Source of the DNA: Paraburkholderia bonniea
GTDB lineage: Bacteria > Pseudomonadota > Gammaproteobacteria > Burkholderiales > Burkholderiaceae
DNA: 64,000 bases
Reading direction: 5' to 3'
Assembly (NCBI RefSeq): GCF_009455625.1
Contig: NZ_QPEQ01000002.1
Location: 62,001 to 126,000, forward strand
Position 1 is the first letter of the stretch; the number at the start of each line of letters is the position of its first letter. A program made the position numbers and the translations under genes. This document shows, in pieces, positions 16,184 to 25,716 of the stretch. The notes under the pieces were generated by a model. It saw nothing but the letters and a program-made list of their open reading frames with translations. It was not told the DNA's origin and ran no database searches.

Positions 16184-18355
16184 ATGACGATCACAACGAC
16201 TTCCTCTCCTGATGCCGCTGCCACTGCTATTACGCCGCCGCGCTGGCGTGCCGCACCGCCTGGCTACGCGGGCACGCTTGGGTTGGCGCTGCTGCTGGCG
16301 CTGGTGGCGCTCGCTGCCTGGCGTTTAGGCCCTGATCTGCGTTTGCTGCTCCGTCCCGCATCCGCCGCATCCGCCATGTCACTCACTGGACTCGACACCG
16401 CCGCGACCCGCGCGCTGGCGCAAGTGCTGTTGTTTGAGCAGCATTTGCCGCGCGTGCTCGCGGCCGTGCTGGCGGGTGGCTGCCTCGGTGTCGCAGGGGC
16501 GTTGTTTCAGGCGCTGACCCGTAATCCGCTGGCATCGCCCGATTTGCTTGGGATTACTGGTGGAGCGCAGCTGGGTTTGCTAGCGACGATGCTGGTGCCT
16601 GCCCTCGCCGGGGCGGCATCGGTGCCGCTGCTGTTTGGCTGCGGTTTGCTGGCGGCGCTATGCGTTGGCGCGGCGGCGGGGGGCTGGCGTGCGAGCCCGT
16701 TGCGGCTGGTACTCGCGGGTAGCATTTGCATGTTGCTGTTTTCGGCGGTGACCACGCTGATTCTTGCGTTCTTCGAGCAAAGCATCGCAGGTGTCGCGCT
16801 GTGGGCTAGCGGCAGCCTGTATCAAGCGGGTGCAGCGGGCTGGCTGAGCGCTGCTGCGTGGCTGGTGCTGCCGTTGCTCGCGCTACCGCTGCTTGTGCGT
16901 CCACTGGACCCACTGGCGCTGGGCGATGACGCGGCGCAGGCGATTGGCGTGCAGATTCCGGCGACGCGTTTATCCGGGCTGATGGTGGCCGTGGCGTTTG
17001 CCAGCATTGCAGTGAGCCTGGCGGGGGCGCTCTCGTATGTCGGGCTGATTGCGCCAAACCTGCTGCGGCATTGGCGCGGTGTGCGTGCGGCTCGGCTGGC
17101 CACGCTGGTGCCGTTGTCGGCGCTGGTGGGCGCGGTGCTGGTGCTAGCCACCGATAGCGTGGTGCTGGCGCTGGATCTGGATGGCACGTTGTCGACTGGG
17201 GTCGCCATTGCCGTGGTGGGGACGCCGTTGATGCTGGCGATGATTCGTCATGGCGGCGTGTGGCTGCGCGCGCCGGGTGCCGTCGAAGCGCCCGTGGTGC
17301 CGCCCGTGCGTGGTGGTTTCGCCGCGTGGCTGACGGCGTTGCCGCCAGTGGCGGTGATTGCCGTTTTGAGCGTTGGCGCGGCACTGGTGCTGCTGCTTGG
17401 CGGCTCGCTAGGGCCGACGCTGATTGGCCCGGCACGCTGGCTCGCAGCGTTCGGAATAGACGGTTGGGGTTGGGGCCACCATGGCTTCGATCAGGTCGCG
17501 CGGAATGTGCTGGATTTGCGTTTGCCCCGGTTGCTCTGCGCGCTGTTGGCGGGTGCACTGCTTGCTGGCAGCGGGGTGCTGATGCAAAGCGTGGTGCGCA
17601 ATCCGCTGGCGGGCCCGGAAGTGCTCGGCGTGACGCAAGGCGCAGCGCTGGCGACGTTGGTTGCGCTGGTGCTGTGGCCACTGGCAGCACACAGCACGCT
17701 GGCGGCTGCGGCATTGATTGGGGGCGGGGCGACCTTGCTGCTCACGCTCATGCTGAATCGCCGCACGCGCTATGCACCGCTCGCGGTCGCGCTGAGCGGG
17801 ATTGTCATCGGCACGCTGTGCACCACCTTGGCGCAATGGCTGATCGTGCAGGAAAGCGTGCAACCCGCGCGCTTCGTGGTGTGGCTGGTGGGCGGCACGT
17901 ATGGCCGAAGCTGGGCTGATGTGCGCGGTTTGTTGCCGTGGTGCGTGCTGGCGTTGCCGGTGTTCGCGTTGTTGGCCCGGCCACTGGATTTGCTGGCACT
18001 GGGCGACGATCAGGCCGCCGCACTGGGTTTGCCAGTGGCCGCGTTACGCCCGCTGGCGCTGAGCGTGGCGACGGTGGCGGCATGTGCCGCTGTGGCCGCA
18101 GTCGGGCCGATTGGTTTTGTCGGCTTGATGGCACCGCATCTGGCGACGCTGCTGGGGGCGCGAACGCATCGCGTGCGGCTCTGGCTGGCGGCGGCATGTG
18201 GTGCGCTGCTGCTGGCCGCCGCTGATATTGGCGCGCGGACCTTGCTGGCACCTCGTGAAATTCCGGCAGGGATTTTGACTGCGTTGATTGGCGCACCTTA
18301 TCTGCTCGCGCTGCTAGTGCTGCAGACGCGCCGCGAACGTGGTCGTAGCCGATGA
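16184..18355 (+). CDS. orbD: Fused FecCD-type siderophore permease OrbD (FhuB-like)
   Basis: The protein of about 723 residues has two tandem FecCD permease halves. The first half carries LPRVLAAVLAGGCLGVAGA with NPLASPDLLGITGGA; the second has LPRLLCALLAGALLAGSG with NPLAGPEVLGVTQGA. Each half ends with the family pattern GLIAPNLLRHW or GLMAPHLATLLG. This FhuB-like arrangement needs one ATPase (OrbC) and one binding protein (OrbB). The ATG at 16184 is chosen; a TTG at 16136 in the same frame is possible and neither has a strong ribosome site. Confidence 0.93.
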   Translation: MTITTTSSPDAAATAITPPRWRAAPPGYAGTLGLALLLALVALAAWRLGPDLRLLLRPASAASAMSLTGLDTAATRALAQVLLFEQHLPRVLAAVLAGGCLGVAGALFQALTRNPLASPDLLGITGGAQLGLLATMLVPALAGAASVPLLFGCGLLAALCVGAAAGGWRASPLRLVLAGSICMLLFSAVTTLILAFFEQSIAGVALWASGSLYQAGAAGWLSAAAWLVLPLLALPLLVRPLDPLALGDDAAQAIGVQIPATRLSGLMVAVAFASIAVSLAGALSYVGLIAPNLLRHWRGVRAARLATLVPLSALVGAVLVLATDSVVLALDLDGTLSTGVAIAVVGTPLMLAMIRHGGVWLRAPGAVEAPVVPPVRGGFAAWLTALPPVAVIAVLSVGAALVLLLGGSLGPTLIGPARWLAAFGIDGWGWGHHGFDQVARNVLDLRLPRLLCALLAGALLAGSGVLMQSVVRNPLAGPEVLGVTQGAALATLVALVLWPLAAHSTLAAAALIGGGATLLLTLMLNRRTRYAPLAVALSGIVIGTLCTTLAQWLIVQESVQPARFVVWLVGGTYGRSWADVRGLLPWCVLALPVFALLARPLDLLALGDDQAAALGLPVAALRPLALSVATVAACAAVAAVGPIGFVGLMAPHLATLLGARTHRVRLWLAAACGALLLAAADIGARTLLAPREIPAGILTALIGAPYLLALLVLQTRRERGRSR

Positions 18356-19317
18356 CGGCCGGGTTGCCAGGGCGGAGTGGTGCGGTTGCGATGGTGGCGG
18401 GACCCGTGGTTGGGTCTAACGCTGGGCTTGCTGCTGGTTCTGCTGCGGGTTCCACTGGTTCTGCGGGTTCCGCCGTGGCAGCAGTGCGGCCGCTGTGTGC
18501 TGAGATGCCCGGTGCATCTGTGTTAGCCCCTGCTTTGCCATTGTCTGCATGGCTAACTGATGTTTCGCCGTGGGTAACGTCTGTCGACGGTGTGTGGCTA
18601 GGTCCGGTGCCTGAGCGCTGGCGCGATGAGCCCGATTGCTGCGGCATTGCGCTGACGCAACTACCGCAGCAACGCGCAGCGTTGCTTGACGCGATGGTGC
18701 GGCATTACGGCGGCGAACAGGAACAACACGCTCGCGCGCTGTTATCGCAATGGAGCAAATACTACTTTCGCCTCGTGGCGCTGGCCCCGCTGGTGACGGC
18801 ACTGGAGCTGCAACGGCCACTCGCCATGGCGCCATCGCAATGCACCCTGGTGTTGCGCGCTGGCATGCCCGAGGCGTTGTATCTCAGCGCCGATGCGCTC
18901 GGCCCATGCACCGACGACCCAGCGCAACGTTATGCCTCGTTGTGCGATGAACATCTGCCCTGGGTCATTGAGACTTTGGCCAGCTTCACGCAGATTGCGC
19001 CGCGTGTGTTCTGGAGCAACGCGGGCAATTTGCTGGACTGGTTCTTTGAACAAGCCGCGACGCTGCCGCAGGCCGGGCGTGATGCCGCCTGGCTTTTTGG
19101 CGCGCGCCTGCTCGCTGGTGACACCGAGCGCAATCCTTTGCGTTGCCCGGTGCGCTGGGTGACGCCACGTTCGGCATGTCTGCCCACACCGTTCCGGGTT
19201 CGCCGGGTGTGCTGTGTGCGTTATGAAATCCCTGGAGAAGAACAACTGTGTTCAAGTTGCCCACTGCTGCTTACGTTGAGCGAGGACGAACTCGCGCGCC
19301 AGGAGGCGGTGAAATGA
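18352..19317 (+). CDS. orbF: FhuF-like siderophore-iron reductase OrbF
   Basis: This 321-residue protein starts in an ATGA overlap with orbD. The C-terminus carries the FhuF [2Fe-2S] cysteine pattern: [20 protein letters not shown], with the CC pair, ten residues, then C-x2-C. FhuF-type proteins release iron from hydroxamate siderophores in the cytoplasm by reduction. The N-terminal 60 residues are Ala/Gly/Ser-rich low-complexity sequence, longer than in typical relatives, and may include a mis-set start. It sits between permease and binding-protein genes as in Burkholderia ornibactin clusters. Confidence 0.88.
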   Translation: MTAGLPGRSGAVAMVAGPVVGSNAGLAAGSAAGSTGSAGSAVAAVRPLCAEMPGASVLAPALPLSAWLTDVSPWVTSVDGVWLGPVPERWRDEPDCCGIALTQLPQQRAALLDAMVRHYGGEQEQHARALLSQWSKYYFRLVALAPLVTALELQRPLAMAPSQCTLVLRAGMPEALYLSADALGPCTDDPAQRYASLCDEHLPWVIETLASFTQIAPRVFWSNAGNLLDWFFEQAATLPQAGRDAAWLFGARLLAGDTERNPLRCPVRWVTPRSACLPTPFRVRRVCCVRYEIPGEEQLCSSCPLLLTLSEDELARQEAVK

Positions 19318-20528
19318 GCGATGTCATGAATGGCGCGATGGTGGCGGCGCGTGGCCGGGGATGGGGCTGGGGGGCAACTGCTTTAAGAGGGGTGCCGCTG
19401 GCGCTTGTGTGTGGTTTGGCGCTGGGTGGGGTGTTGCCGTTTAATGCCGTGGCCGCGGCACCACCGGTTGCGGCATCGCTTGCTTTGGTCTCGGCTGTAG
19501 CGACTACATCAGCTACAGCGACAACAGCGACAACAGCGACAACAGCGACAACAGCGACAACATCACCCACTGCCCCAAACCACCTCACCCCATTCACCTG
19601 CGAGCCGTTGACGCGCAATCTCACCGTCACGCAAGCCAGCGCAAGGTTGCCACTGCGGCCCAAGCGGGTCGTGGTGCTGGAGTTCATGTTTGCTGAAGCG
19701 CTGGCGGCGCTTGATCTCACCCCAGCCGGCATGGTTGATGTCGCGTTCTACCCCGGCTGGATCGACTATGACAACGCACGGCTGCGCACCGTGCCAGATG
19801 TGGGCACACGCCAGGAGCCCAGCCTCGAAGCGATTGCCGCGCTCAAGCCTGATCTGGTGCTGGGGATGGGTTTTCGTCACACGCCTGTTTTTGCCGCGCT
19901 GGATGCGCTTGCGCCTACGGTGTTGTTTCAGTTCAGTCCTGATTTACCCGTGCAAAACGTGCATACCGCCGCCGCTGCAAGCACCACCCAGCTCGAATGG
20001 ACTCGGCAGATTTTTCGCACCATCAGTTGCCTGACAGGCCGTCAGGCAGAGGCGCAGACAGTGGAGCAGCAACTGGATGCCGCGCTCGCCCGTGATGCGC
20101 AACGGCTCGCTGCCGCAGGACGTCGTGGCGAAACGTTAGTGCTGCTGCAGGAATTGGGCTTGCCAGGGCGTTACTGGGCCTATACCGGAAACAGCATGGC
20201 TGGCGGCATCGCCCGCAAGCTGGGGTTGAATTTATGGCCTGGCCAGCCGAGCCGTGAAGGCACTCGCCTGGTGAGCACCGAAGATTTGCTGCACCAGCCG
20301 CGCGCGACGGTGTTGATGGTGAGCGCTACCGGCCCGGACATGACGTTGGCGGCGAAGCTGGATGCGCCGGTTTGGCGCTTTGTCCCGGCGCGGCGTGCGG
20401 GACGCGTGGCGCTGCTGGAGCGCAACATTTGGGGTTTTGGCGGACCGATGTCGGCACAGCGGCTGGCGAATGCCATGACTGATGCGCTACTGGCGTTGCC
20501 ACCACCGGTTGTACCGCCACAGCATTAA
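19314..20528 (+). CDS. orbB: Periplasmic ferric siderophore-binding protein OrbB
   Basis: This 404-residue FhuD/FecB-type binding protein has a signal sequence ([23 protein letters not shown]). A Thr/Ala tandem-repeat linker near residues 60-85 is followed by the binding domain: [25 protein letters not shown], then [22 protein letters not shown]. The ATG at 19314 overlaps the orbF stop (ATGA) and follows AGGAGG, so the longer frame from 19248 is rejected. Its stop overlaps the stop of the convergent ankyrin gene. In other Burkholderia orbE follows here; in this window about 15 kb of other genes intervene. Confidence 0.92.
   Translation: MSDVMNGAMVAARGRGWGWGATALRGVPLALVCGLALGGVLPFNAVAAAPPVAASLALVSAVATTSATATTATTATTATTATTSPTAPNHLTPFTCEPLTRNLTVTQASARLPLRPKRVVVLEFMFAEALAALDLTPAGMVDVAFYPGWIDYDNARLRTVPDVGTRQEPSLEAIAALKPDLVLGMGFRHTPVFAALDALAPTVLFQFSPDLPVQNVHTAAAASTTQLEWTRQIFRTISCLTGRQAEAQTVEQQLDAALARDAQRLAAAGRRGETLVLLQELGLPGRYWAYTGNSMAGGIARKLGLNLWPGQPSREGTRLVSTEDLLHQPRATVLMVSATGPDMTLAAKLDAPVWRFVPARRAGRVALLERNIWGFGGPMSAQRLANAMTDALLALPPPVVPPQH
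19514..19562 (+). repeat. 9-bp tandem repeat in orbB (ACAGCGACA)
   Basis: About five copies encode Thr-Ala-Thr repeats between signal peptide and binding domain of OrbB. The repeat unit is in frame, so copy change alters linker length only. Confidence 0.9.
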
Positions 20529-21757
20529 GCGCTGCCCGGTGTTGTGCCCTCGTGGCGTTGCCCCAGCTCTGGTTCTGACCAGGGCAGGTAGTGATGGACG
20601 GACGGAACGAAGTTGTCCGGATGTGACATGGGGATGCTTTTCGGCGTTTGAGTCTGACCGTTTTTTTCGGGGTCCATTTTCATTAGCCAATGGGAGCGCA
20701 AGCTCCGTATCTCAGGTGTGACGATTTCATTTATCAGGTTGATGGTGTAGCCGGGCCTTTTGTACACCTCGGGGAAAAAGGAACAATGCGCGCGCGTTTC
20801 AATCTGGTCGTGTAATTCTTTCAGGCCATGGACGATGGCATGGAACATGAACTCTTGCGCGATCGCGTAATTGAGCGGCTCGATAGAGTTGCGCAGGTAG
20901 AAGTTCAGACTTTCCGCCAGGATTAAAGATTGCGACGTACGCAAAAATTCGCGCAATGGCAGCGTGTTTTCGTCGTGGATGGCGCTATCGCACAATGCGT
21001 GCAACTGGGCTGTTTCATGGCATAGGTCGATGCGCTGCGAGATCACGTGCATGGCTTCCAGTTGCGACAAGGAAGCATTTCGTTGAATCAGGATTTTCGT
21101 CCGGCGCAGTGTGCCCAACTGAAGCGAATGCTGCATGAGCGTCCTGCCCTTGGTATCGGTTTGTTCGAGATCCATGCCAGGGACGTCGAGCAGCAGCTCG
21201 AAGGTGCTGTTGCAGCCATATTGAAGCGCGAGATGAAGCAGTGAGTCTTGCGGGCTGATGTTCTGGATCGGTGGGGTGCCTTGTTTCAGTATCCCGGCGA
21301 CGACATCGGGACGCCTCTCGACGATGGCCTGCGCCAACTGCTTTAGCTGTCCGGTCCCAAGTTGAGGGGGGAGATTGGGGCATTGCTGCGGTGTGTTGAA
21401 CGACTGCGGCACTTCAATCACGTTCGTCCGGTTCGTCCAGTCAGGCGTTTGCCCGGCATCGCCGACTTGACAGAGATCGCCCCATGGCACTTCATCGCCG
21501 TTTAATTCGGGCACGCGATATTCGGTTTGCTGATTACCTGCATGACGGATCATGTCCGGCAGACTTACAGAAACAGTCTGGTCGAGCATGCGTGGCTGAA
21601 TTAACTGCACGTATCGCGCTGATCCAGTGGAGTGGGGGTTTCCGTTGAGGCCGTTCACCTGGACATGCGGAGAGACTGCGTTGTTGTGCTCGGGTGCTTG
21701 AAACGTTGACGCTTGAAAACCAGAAGGGTTTTGCCTGTGAAACTGGGCTGATTCCAT
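20525..21757 (-). CDS. Ankyrin-repeat protein, probable effector (410 residues)
   Basis: The N-terminal 140 residues are polar, Asn/Gln/Pro-rich and without a signal peptide. Ankyrin repeats follow at about 150-240 ([21 protein letters not shown], then [21 protein letters not shown]). The C-terminal helical region contains [15 protein letters not shown], shared in pattern with the 566-residue ankyrin protein at 23645 (KIETRTSHQFFPECY). ATG 21757 follows AAGGAT. The gene converges on orbB with stop codons overlapping. A GTTACTCAG half-box (21976-21984) and a 19-bp-stem hairpin (21825-21869) lie upstream. Likely a host-directed secreted protein, by inference. Confidence 0.85.
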   Translation of the reverse strand: MESAQFHRQNPSGFQASTFQAPEHNNAVSPHVQVNGLNGNPHSTGSARYVQLIQPRMLDQTVSVSLPDMIRHAGNQQTEYRVPELNGDEVPWGDLCQVGDAGQTPDWTNRTNVIEVPQSFNTPQQCPNLPPQLGTGQLKQLAQAIVERRPDVVAGILKQGTPPIQNISPQDSLLHLALQYGCNSTFELLLDVPGMDLEQTDTKGRTLMQHSLQLGTLRRTKILIQRNASLSQLEAMHVISQRIDLCHETAQLHALCDSAIHDENTLPLREFLRTSQSLILAESLNFYLRNSIEPLNYAIAQEFMFHAIVHGLKELHDQIETRAHCSFFPEVYKRPGYTINLINEIVTPEIRSLRSHWLMKMDPEKNGQTQTPKSIPMSHPDNFVPSVHHYLPWSEPELGQRHEGTTPGSA

Positions 21758-22062
21758 AACAATCCTTGTAGAAAAATCTCAAGCTCGGATAGCCAGAATG
21801 AAAACCTGTACAAGGAGTGCGTCTGCAAGATATGGCTGGCGTTTGAATACAACGCTAGCCATATCTTGCTTGAGCTTTTCGGGTTGGCTTCCGAACCCAG
21901 GATTGGGCTAAAACGGGTGATTTAAACCTGTGGAATCACGATGGTGGTAGCGGCGCACAATACGCCACACCGCACCTGAGTAACGCAAATGGATGTTGCA
22001 CGCGGCTATTCGCTGGCCGTTGGCTAAACACTGGGCGACTGCATGCAGGAGATTCAGGTCGG
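21758..22062. other. Intergenic leader with strong hairpin and half promoter box
   Basis: No gene is seen. The segment contains an imperfect 19-bp inverted repeat (21825-21843 with 21851-21869, one mismatch, 7-nt loop). It also holds a GTTACTCAG element at 21984-21976 on the minus strand without GGAAC at the expected distance. Confidence 0.6.
21825..21869 (-). other. Stem-loop with 19-bp stem in the ankyrin gene leader
   Basis: The left arm begins GCAAGATATGGCT and the right arm is its reverse complement with one mismatch, around the loop TGAATAC. No T-run follows on the minus strand, so a leader structure or recombination remnant is as likely as a terminator. Confidence 0.55.
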
Positions 22063-23139
22063 CTAAACAGTCTTAGGGTGAACAACATGAGCCTGGTGGA
22101 GGCGGGGGAACTGAGTGTGAATAATGGTCAAGTTTGCCAGGGCCTTGAGCAATTCTGTAAAGACCTGGCGCATCTTGGAGGCCCTTACGGGGAGATCTAA
22201 TGGGCCGGATTGAAACTTTAATTTGTTTATATTTAATGATTTAAGTGACGTGTATTGGGTAAGGAGATTTAAGATTGAAATAAATGTATCCGGGTGGAAT
22301 CTGGAATTTTCAAGATTAAGTGCAACAAGATTCGACGGGTTGCTCTGATTTTCTTCCATTATTTTGAGTAAACTATTCGTTTGATAAAACGAATTGCCCG
22401 GTTGGTTGAGCGTAATTTCCTGATTGCCTGATATTTCGCGATTGAATACGGAACTTGCCAAGCCAGTTTTGAACTGGTGTTCAAAGTCATCGCCAGAAAA
22501 TTCATCCTGGGAATCATCTTTGAATAAATTCGGTTGAATGGTCAATTCAACATGAGGTAGCTTGCGATTTTTTATAGTCTTGGCGATAACTTCACAAATT
22601 TCTTTTTCTGTGGAAAAACTTGTCCAGTAATTAAGCCCGGTTATGGTATGTTTCTGAGTCACTTTTCTTGCGTTGTGAACAATTTCTTCGCTAATTTTCC
22701 AGCCTGAATTTTCCTTCTTTTTGTTTATCTTTTTTGCTGCCAGCCGCTCAAACTGTTTTGAAACCAGGGAATAATTGATGACGGATTGAGCGTCGCCATC
22801 CCCAATTATTTTTTGCATGATGTGTTCATTGGTTATTATAAATGACGTTTCTTTATTGTCTGATATTCTGGTTAGTGTTTTTTTGGTTTCAAAATTTTCA
22901 TCGTTAATATTGAAAATGCCATCCAGATTTGAAATTTCGAGTGCTGCAGGTGTGATTTTTTCTTTCTTTTTCAGAGATATTGATGAGATAAATTTTTCAA
23001 AAAAATTAAACACCGATTGCTCTTTGCTTCGCGGGGCAGCAGCCGGCTGGGTGGAAAATTTTGAAATACTTTTGCCGGATTCAATGGTTTTCGTTTCGGT
23101 TTTATAAGTTTTATTTTTGATTGAAAAATTATCCGGCAT
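22063..23139 (-). CDS. F-box and LRR-like protein, probable eukaryote-directed effector
   Basis: From ATG 23139 the protein is 358 residues, Lys/Asn-rich and strongly AT-rich compared with neighbours. Around residues 100-135 it reads NEHIMQKIIGDGDAQS, then VINYSLVSKQFERLAAKKI. This fits the F-box pattern, especially the LVSKQFERLA end. The C-terminal third has LRR-like segments (LVALNLENSRFHPDTF, LKSLNINKLKF). F-box plus LRR is the architecture of GALA effectors of Ralstonia, which recruit host SKP1 ubiquitin ligases. The start is set by the promoter box ending at 23166; earlier in-frame codons to 23337 lie upstream of that promoter. The F-box call is from reading the motif only. Confidence 0.7.
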   Translation of the reverse strand: MPDNFSIKNKTYKTETKTIESGKSISKFSTQPAAAPRSKEQSVFNFFEKFISSISLKKKEKITPAALEISNLDGIFNINDENFETKKTLTRISDNKETSFIITNEHIMQKIIGDGDAQSVINYSLVSKQFERLAAKKINKKKENSGWKISEEIVHNARKVTQKHTITGLNYWTSFSTEKEICEVIAKTIKNRKLPHVELTIQPNLFKDDSQDEFSGDDFEHQFKTGLASSVFNREISGNQEITLNQPGNSFYQTNSLLKIMEENQSNPSNLVALNLENSRFHPDTFISILNLLTQYTSLKSLNINKLKFQSGPLDLPVRASKMRQVFTELLKALANLTIIHTQFPRLHQAHVVHPKTV

Positions 23140-23165
23140 GATGGTTTTGTCGAAAATTAAAAACG

Positions 23166-23194
23166 ATAAGTAACTTGATGTTGAAATTCGTTCC
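23166..23194 (-). promoter_or_regulatory. HrpL-like ECF promoter box (GGAAC-N15-GTTACTTAT)
   Basis: On the minus strand GGAAC is at 23194-23190 and GTTACTTAT at 23174-23166, 27 bp from the ATG at 23139. Confidence 0.65.
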
Positions 23195-23644
23195 ATTTTT
23201 AACGTAATCCACGGGCGAATCACGTTTCCGGAACGAGCCAATCCGGTTGGATCCTGTTCATCCCGCTTACCGGGAAGCGCACAAGAAATTCTCACGATGC
23301 TCGCCTGCGCAGGCTCGGATCGGCTATCTGGAAACACGTGATCCGAATTTCTTTGGGATGTGAATCTGGAAGTGCGGGCTGCAGACTCTGCCGTAATGGT
23401 TCGGTTTGTCGGATCCTGCTTAGGTCCAAAATTTTATTTCGCAACACTTTCTAAATTTCGCGGCGGCTGGAGAGCGCCAGCAAGGTCACGCGCAACCTGG
23501 CGGGCATGGACCACCATGAAGAGCTTGATCTGATTGGATAGTGCATAGCTTGATGCAGCAATTCCAGTTTAAAGCTGGGATTTGTAAACTGCTGCGGCAA
23601 GCAGCCTTAAGCGGCCTGGCTTTGTGCCGCAGCATTGCTGCGGA
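23195..23644. other. Intergenic region without a supported gene
   Basis: A small hairpin CCGCAGC-ATT-GCTGCGG at 23628-23644 directly follows the stop of the minus-strand ankyrin gene. Around 23458-23540 a short plus-strand stretch reads like a degenerate C-terminal coding remnant. It is too short to assign. Confidence 0.4.
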
Positions 23645-25345
23645 TTATTCCATTGGGTCAAGTTTTGGCTCGTCCTCAATCATGATCTGCGCTTGCTCAG
23701 GGATATAGGGAAACCAGGCTTTGTCTTGTGAAGAGACTGACGCAGCCCGCATCTGCTCGCTGAACTTCTTGCGCTGCGACTCGATAAATGTTCTGACGTT
23801 TTCGCCTGATTTCGGTAACGTCGACAATGCCAGATCTTTTCTCGTCAGCCAGAAGGGGTCGTCGAACCAGCGTTTAGGATTGACCGGGCCTGGCTGGCCG
23901 GATAAACCTGCCAGCCGTGCCGTGATAGCCAGCGGATCGTAGTAATAGCCTTCGGCTTCCAGATAACTGGATTGTTCAATCAGTGCTGCGATGGATCTCG
24001 CCAGAAAAACCATTCTCATCGTGATGTCGGCGCGCTGACCGTCGAGCGCATCGGCATGGATCTGCTCCAGTTCGACCACCATGGTGAGCAGCCGATCGAG
24101 CGTTTCATATGTTTCGTCGGGTGAGTCCGGTCCAATCAGATGCACCATCGTTTCAAAGTGCTTCTGCAAGTACTGCTCGTTCAGGTGCTGACGATTCAGG
24201 TCGTATGGATAAGGGAAGTCTTTTACATAATGCGAAGAATGATTCTGATACAGATCAGATAGCCGCCATGCTGCATGCAGGTTGATCAGGCTGTTGCTGA
24301 GGAAGTCGCTGTCTAACGTGTCAGGCACACGGAGTTGCAACTGCTCAAGGATCGTGGCAAACGCGCTTAAATCTGTCTGATGGTGTTTGATTACGCGCTC
24401 AAACTGGCTGAATGAATAGAAATTCATGAAAGGAGGGAACAGGATCAGCACTAGGGATCGCCATCTTTCTGGTGTGGAAAGCTTTTTAAAAAGATCATTT
24501 CTAAGTCGTTCCTGACCTAATGCGTCGACTTCAAAATAATTGCGTAAATAGCATTCCGGGAAAAATTGATGAGACGTGCGAGTCTCAATTTTCTCTTGTG
24601 CTGTAACGTCTCCGCGCACAATCGCATAAGACAGAAGCAGAGAATTAATGTGGTGCGCAACGGGTTCGTGCTCATCGGTTGTGCGCCATGCGAACTTCAG
24701 GTCGGCACCTGCATTGAGCAATAGCTGAAGTGCTTCAGTGCTTCCTTTAACATTTTTCTCTGCCAGTTCGCGTGCAAGCAGCAGCGCTGCTTCTCCCTGC
24801 CCGTTGAGCAGATTTACATCGGCACCAGCGTCTAGCAGCGGGCCGGCGTATTCATGTCGTTCGAATTTGAATGCGCTGATAAGCGCAGTGTTGCCGTTTC
24901 TGTCGCGGAGGTTGATCTTGCCTCCGATACGCAGGTCATTGAGCAGAAGCTCAAAAATTTCGTCCCGTCCCAGGAAGATGGAGAGGTGCAATGGCGGGTT
25001 TTCTTTGAAGAACGTGTTTGGGTCTAGCGTGGGGTCTTCAAGTGCAGCGCGCACCCATTCAATACGATTGCTTTGAATCCCTTGATACAGCCACGTGTTC
25101 GCCCTGACGCTAGTGGTCGTTAGCAGGTTTCCAGTCCGTTGCAGGAGTGGTGGGCTTGGATGATCCCCTGTGGTTTCGGTCGAGAGATTCAACATTGACA
25201 ACGGAGAGGGGCGATGAAGATCGCCAGTGGTTCGCACGAGTAGTGGTGGTGAATCTATGGTGACGCGTAGAGGAGGCTGCGAATGTGTTGCTTGACTTGG
25301 TGTTGCAGAAGGTGGCTGGATTGATTCAGAAACGAGATATCGCAT
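23645..25345 (-). CDS. Ankyrin-repeat protein, probable effector (566 residues)
   Basis: It starts MRYLVSESIQPPSATPS with a disordered Ser/Thr/Pro-rich N-terminus of about 90 residues. Ankyrin repeats follow at about 95-225: NPPLHLSIFLGRDEIFELLL, then NGNTALISAFKFERHEYAGP and LLDAGADVNLLNGQGEAAL. A long helical C-terminal region contains KIETRTSHQFFPECY, shared with the 410-residue ankyrin protein. ATG 25345 is preferred: the promoter box ends at 25397, and AGGA lies before it. A GTG at 25375 is possible. No signal peptide. Function inferred only as host interaction. Confidence 0.85.
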   Translation of the reverse strand: MRYLVSESIQPPSATPSQATHSQPPLRVTIDSPPLLVRTTGDLHRPSPLSMLNLSTETTGDHPSPPLLQRTGNLLTTTSVRANTWLYQGIQSNRIEWVRAALEDPTLDPNTFFKENPPLHLSIFLGRDEIFELLLNDLRIGGKINLRDRNGNTALISAFKFERHEYAGPLLDAGADVNLLNGQGEAALLLARELAEKNVKGSTEALQLLLNAGADLKFAWRTTDEHEPVAHHINSLLLSYAIVRGDVTAQEKIETRTSHQFFPECYLRNYFEVDALGQERLRNDLFKKLSTPERWRSLVLILFPPFMNFYSFSQFERVIKHHQTDLSAFATILEQLQLRVPDTLDSDFLSNSLINLHAAWRLSDLYQNHSSHYVKDFPYPYDLNRQHLNEQYLQKHFETMVHLIGPDSPDETYETLDRLLTMVVELEQIHADALDGQRADITMRMVFLARSIAALIEQSSYLEAEGYYYDPLAITARLAGLSGQPGPVNPKRWFDDPFWLTRKDLALSTLPKSGENVRTFIESQRKKFSEQMRAASVSSQDKAWFPYIPEQAQIMIEDEPKLDPME

Positions 25346-25396
25346 TGAAAGTGAAATTCCTGACTTGGCGAGCACATGCTATGCCTTATGAATAGC

Positions 25397-25426
25397 CTAA
25401 GTAACGGGTAGTGCATGCCCAGTTCC
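25397..25426 (-). promoter_or_regulatory. HrpL-like ECF promoter box (GGAAC-N16-GTTACTTAG)
   Basis: GGAAC at 25426-25422 and GTTACTTAG at 25405-25397 on the minus strand. The predicted transcript start near 25390 leaves about 45 nt before ATG 25345. Confidence 0.65.
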
Positions 25427-25546
25427 ATGCCACAAAATTTTTTGCATGGAGTAGAGATAAGTGCTGCCAGAGCAATGCACAAGCTAAACGGCCGCTAGCA
25501 TTGTTTGAATGAAGTGGGCCCGCTGCGTTGACCCGATGCAGCGGCA

Positions 25547-25681
25547 TTACCTGCCGCGAGGCACGGAGTTAAGCCGATTAACTGCCTGGTAGTCGTCAAA
25601 CGTTTTGCGATTCTCCGGGTGCTTGAGCTTGATGGACAGATCTTGATTCAGCCGCTGCCAGATATCACAGCTGAATACTGT
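25547..25681 (-). other. Possible degenerate coding remnant
   Basis: A 44-codon stretch reads like protein (IWQRLNQDLSIKLKH, then KTFDDYQAVNRLNSVPRGR) but has no start codon and is bounded by stops. It lies downstream of the 455-residue ankyrin gene and may be a leftover 3' end of a lost gene. Confidence 0.25.
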
Positions 25682-25716
25682 CTAACGGCATCGGCGCTTC
25701 CAGGTAAAGCGTGGCA

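Noticed and set aside
16806..17714. 302-codon minus-strand frame opposite orbD
   Set aside because: Pro/Ala/Arg-rich antisense shadow of the permease gene.
23140..23337. N-terminal extension of the F-box/LRR protein to 23337
   Set aside because: The extension spans the promoter box at 23166-23194, so it would not be in the transcript made from that promoter.
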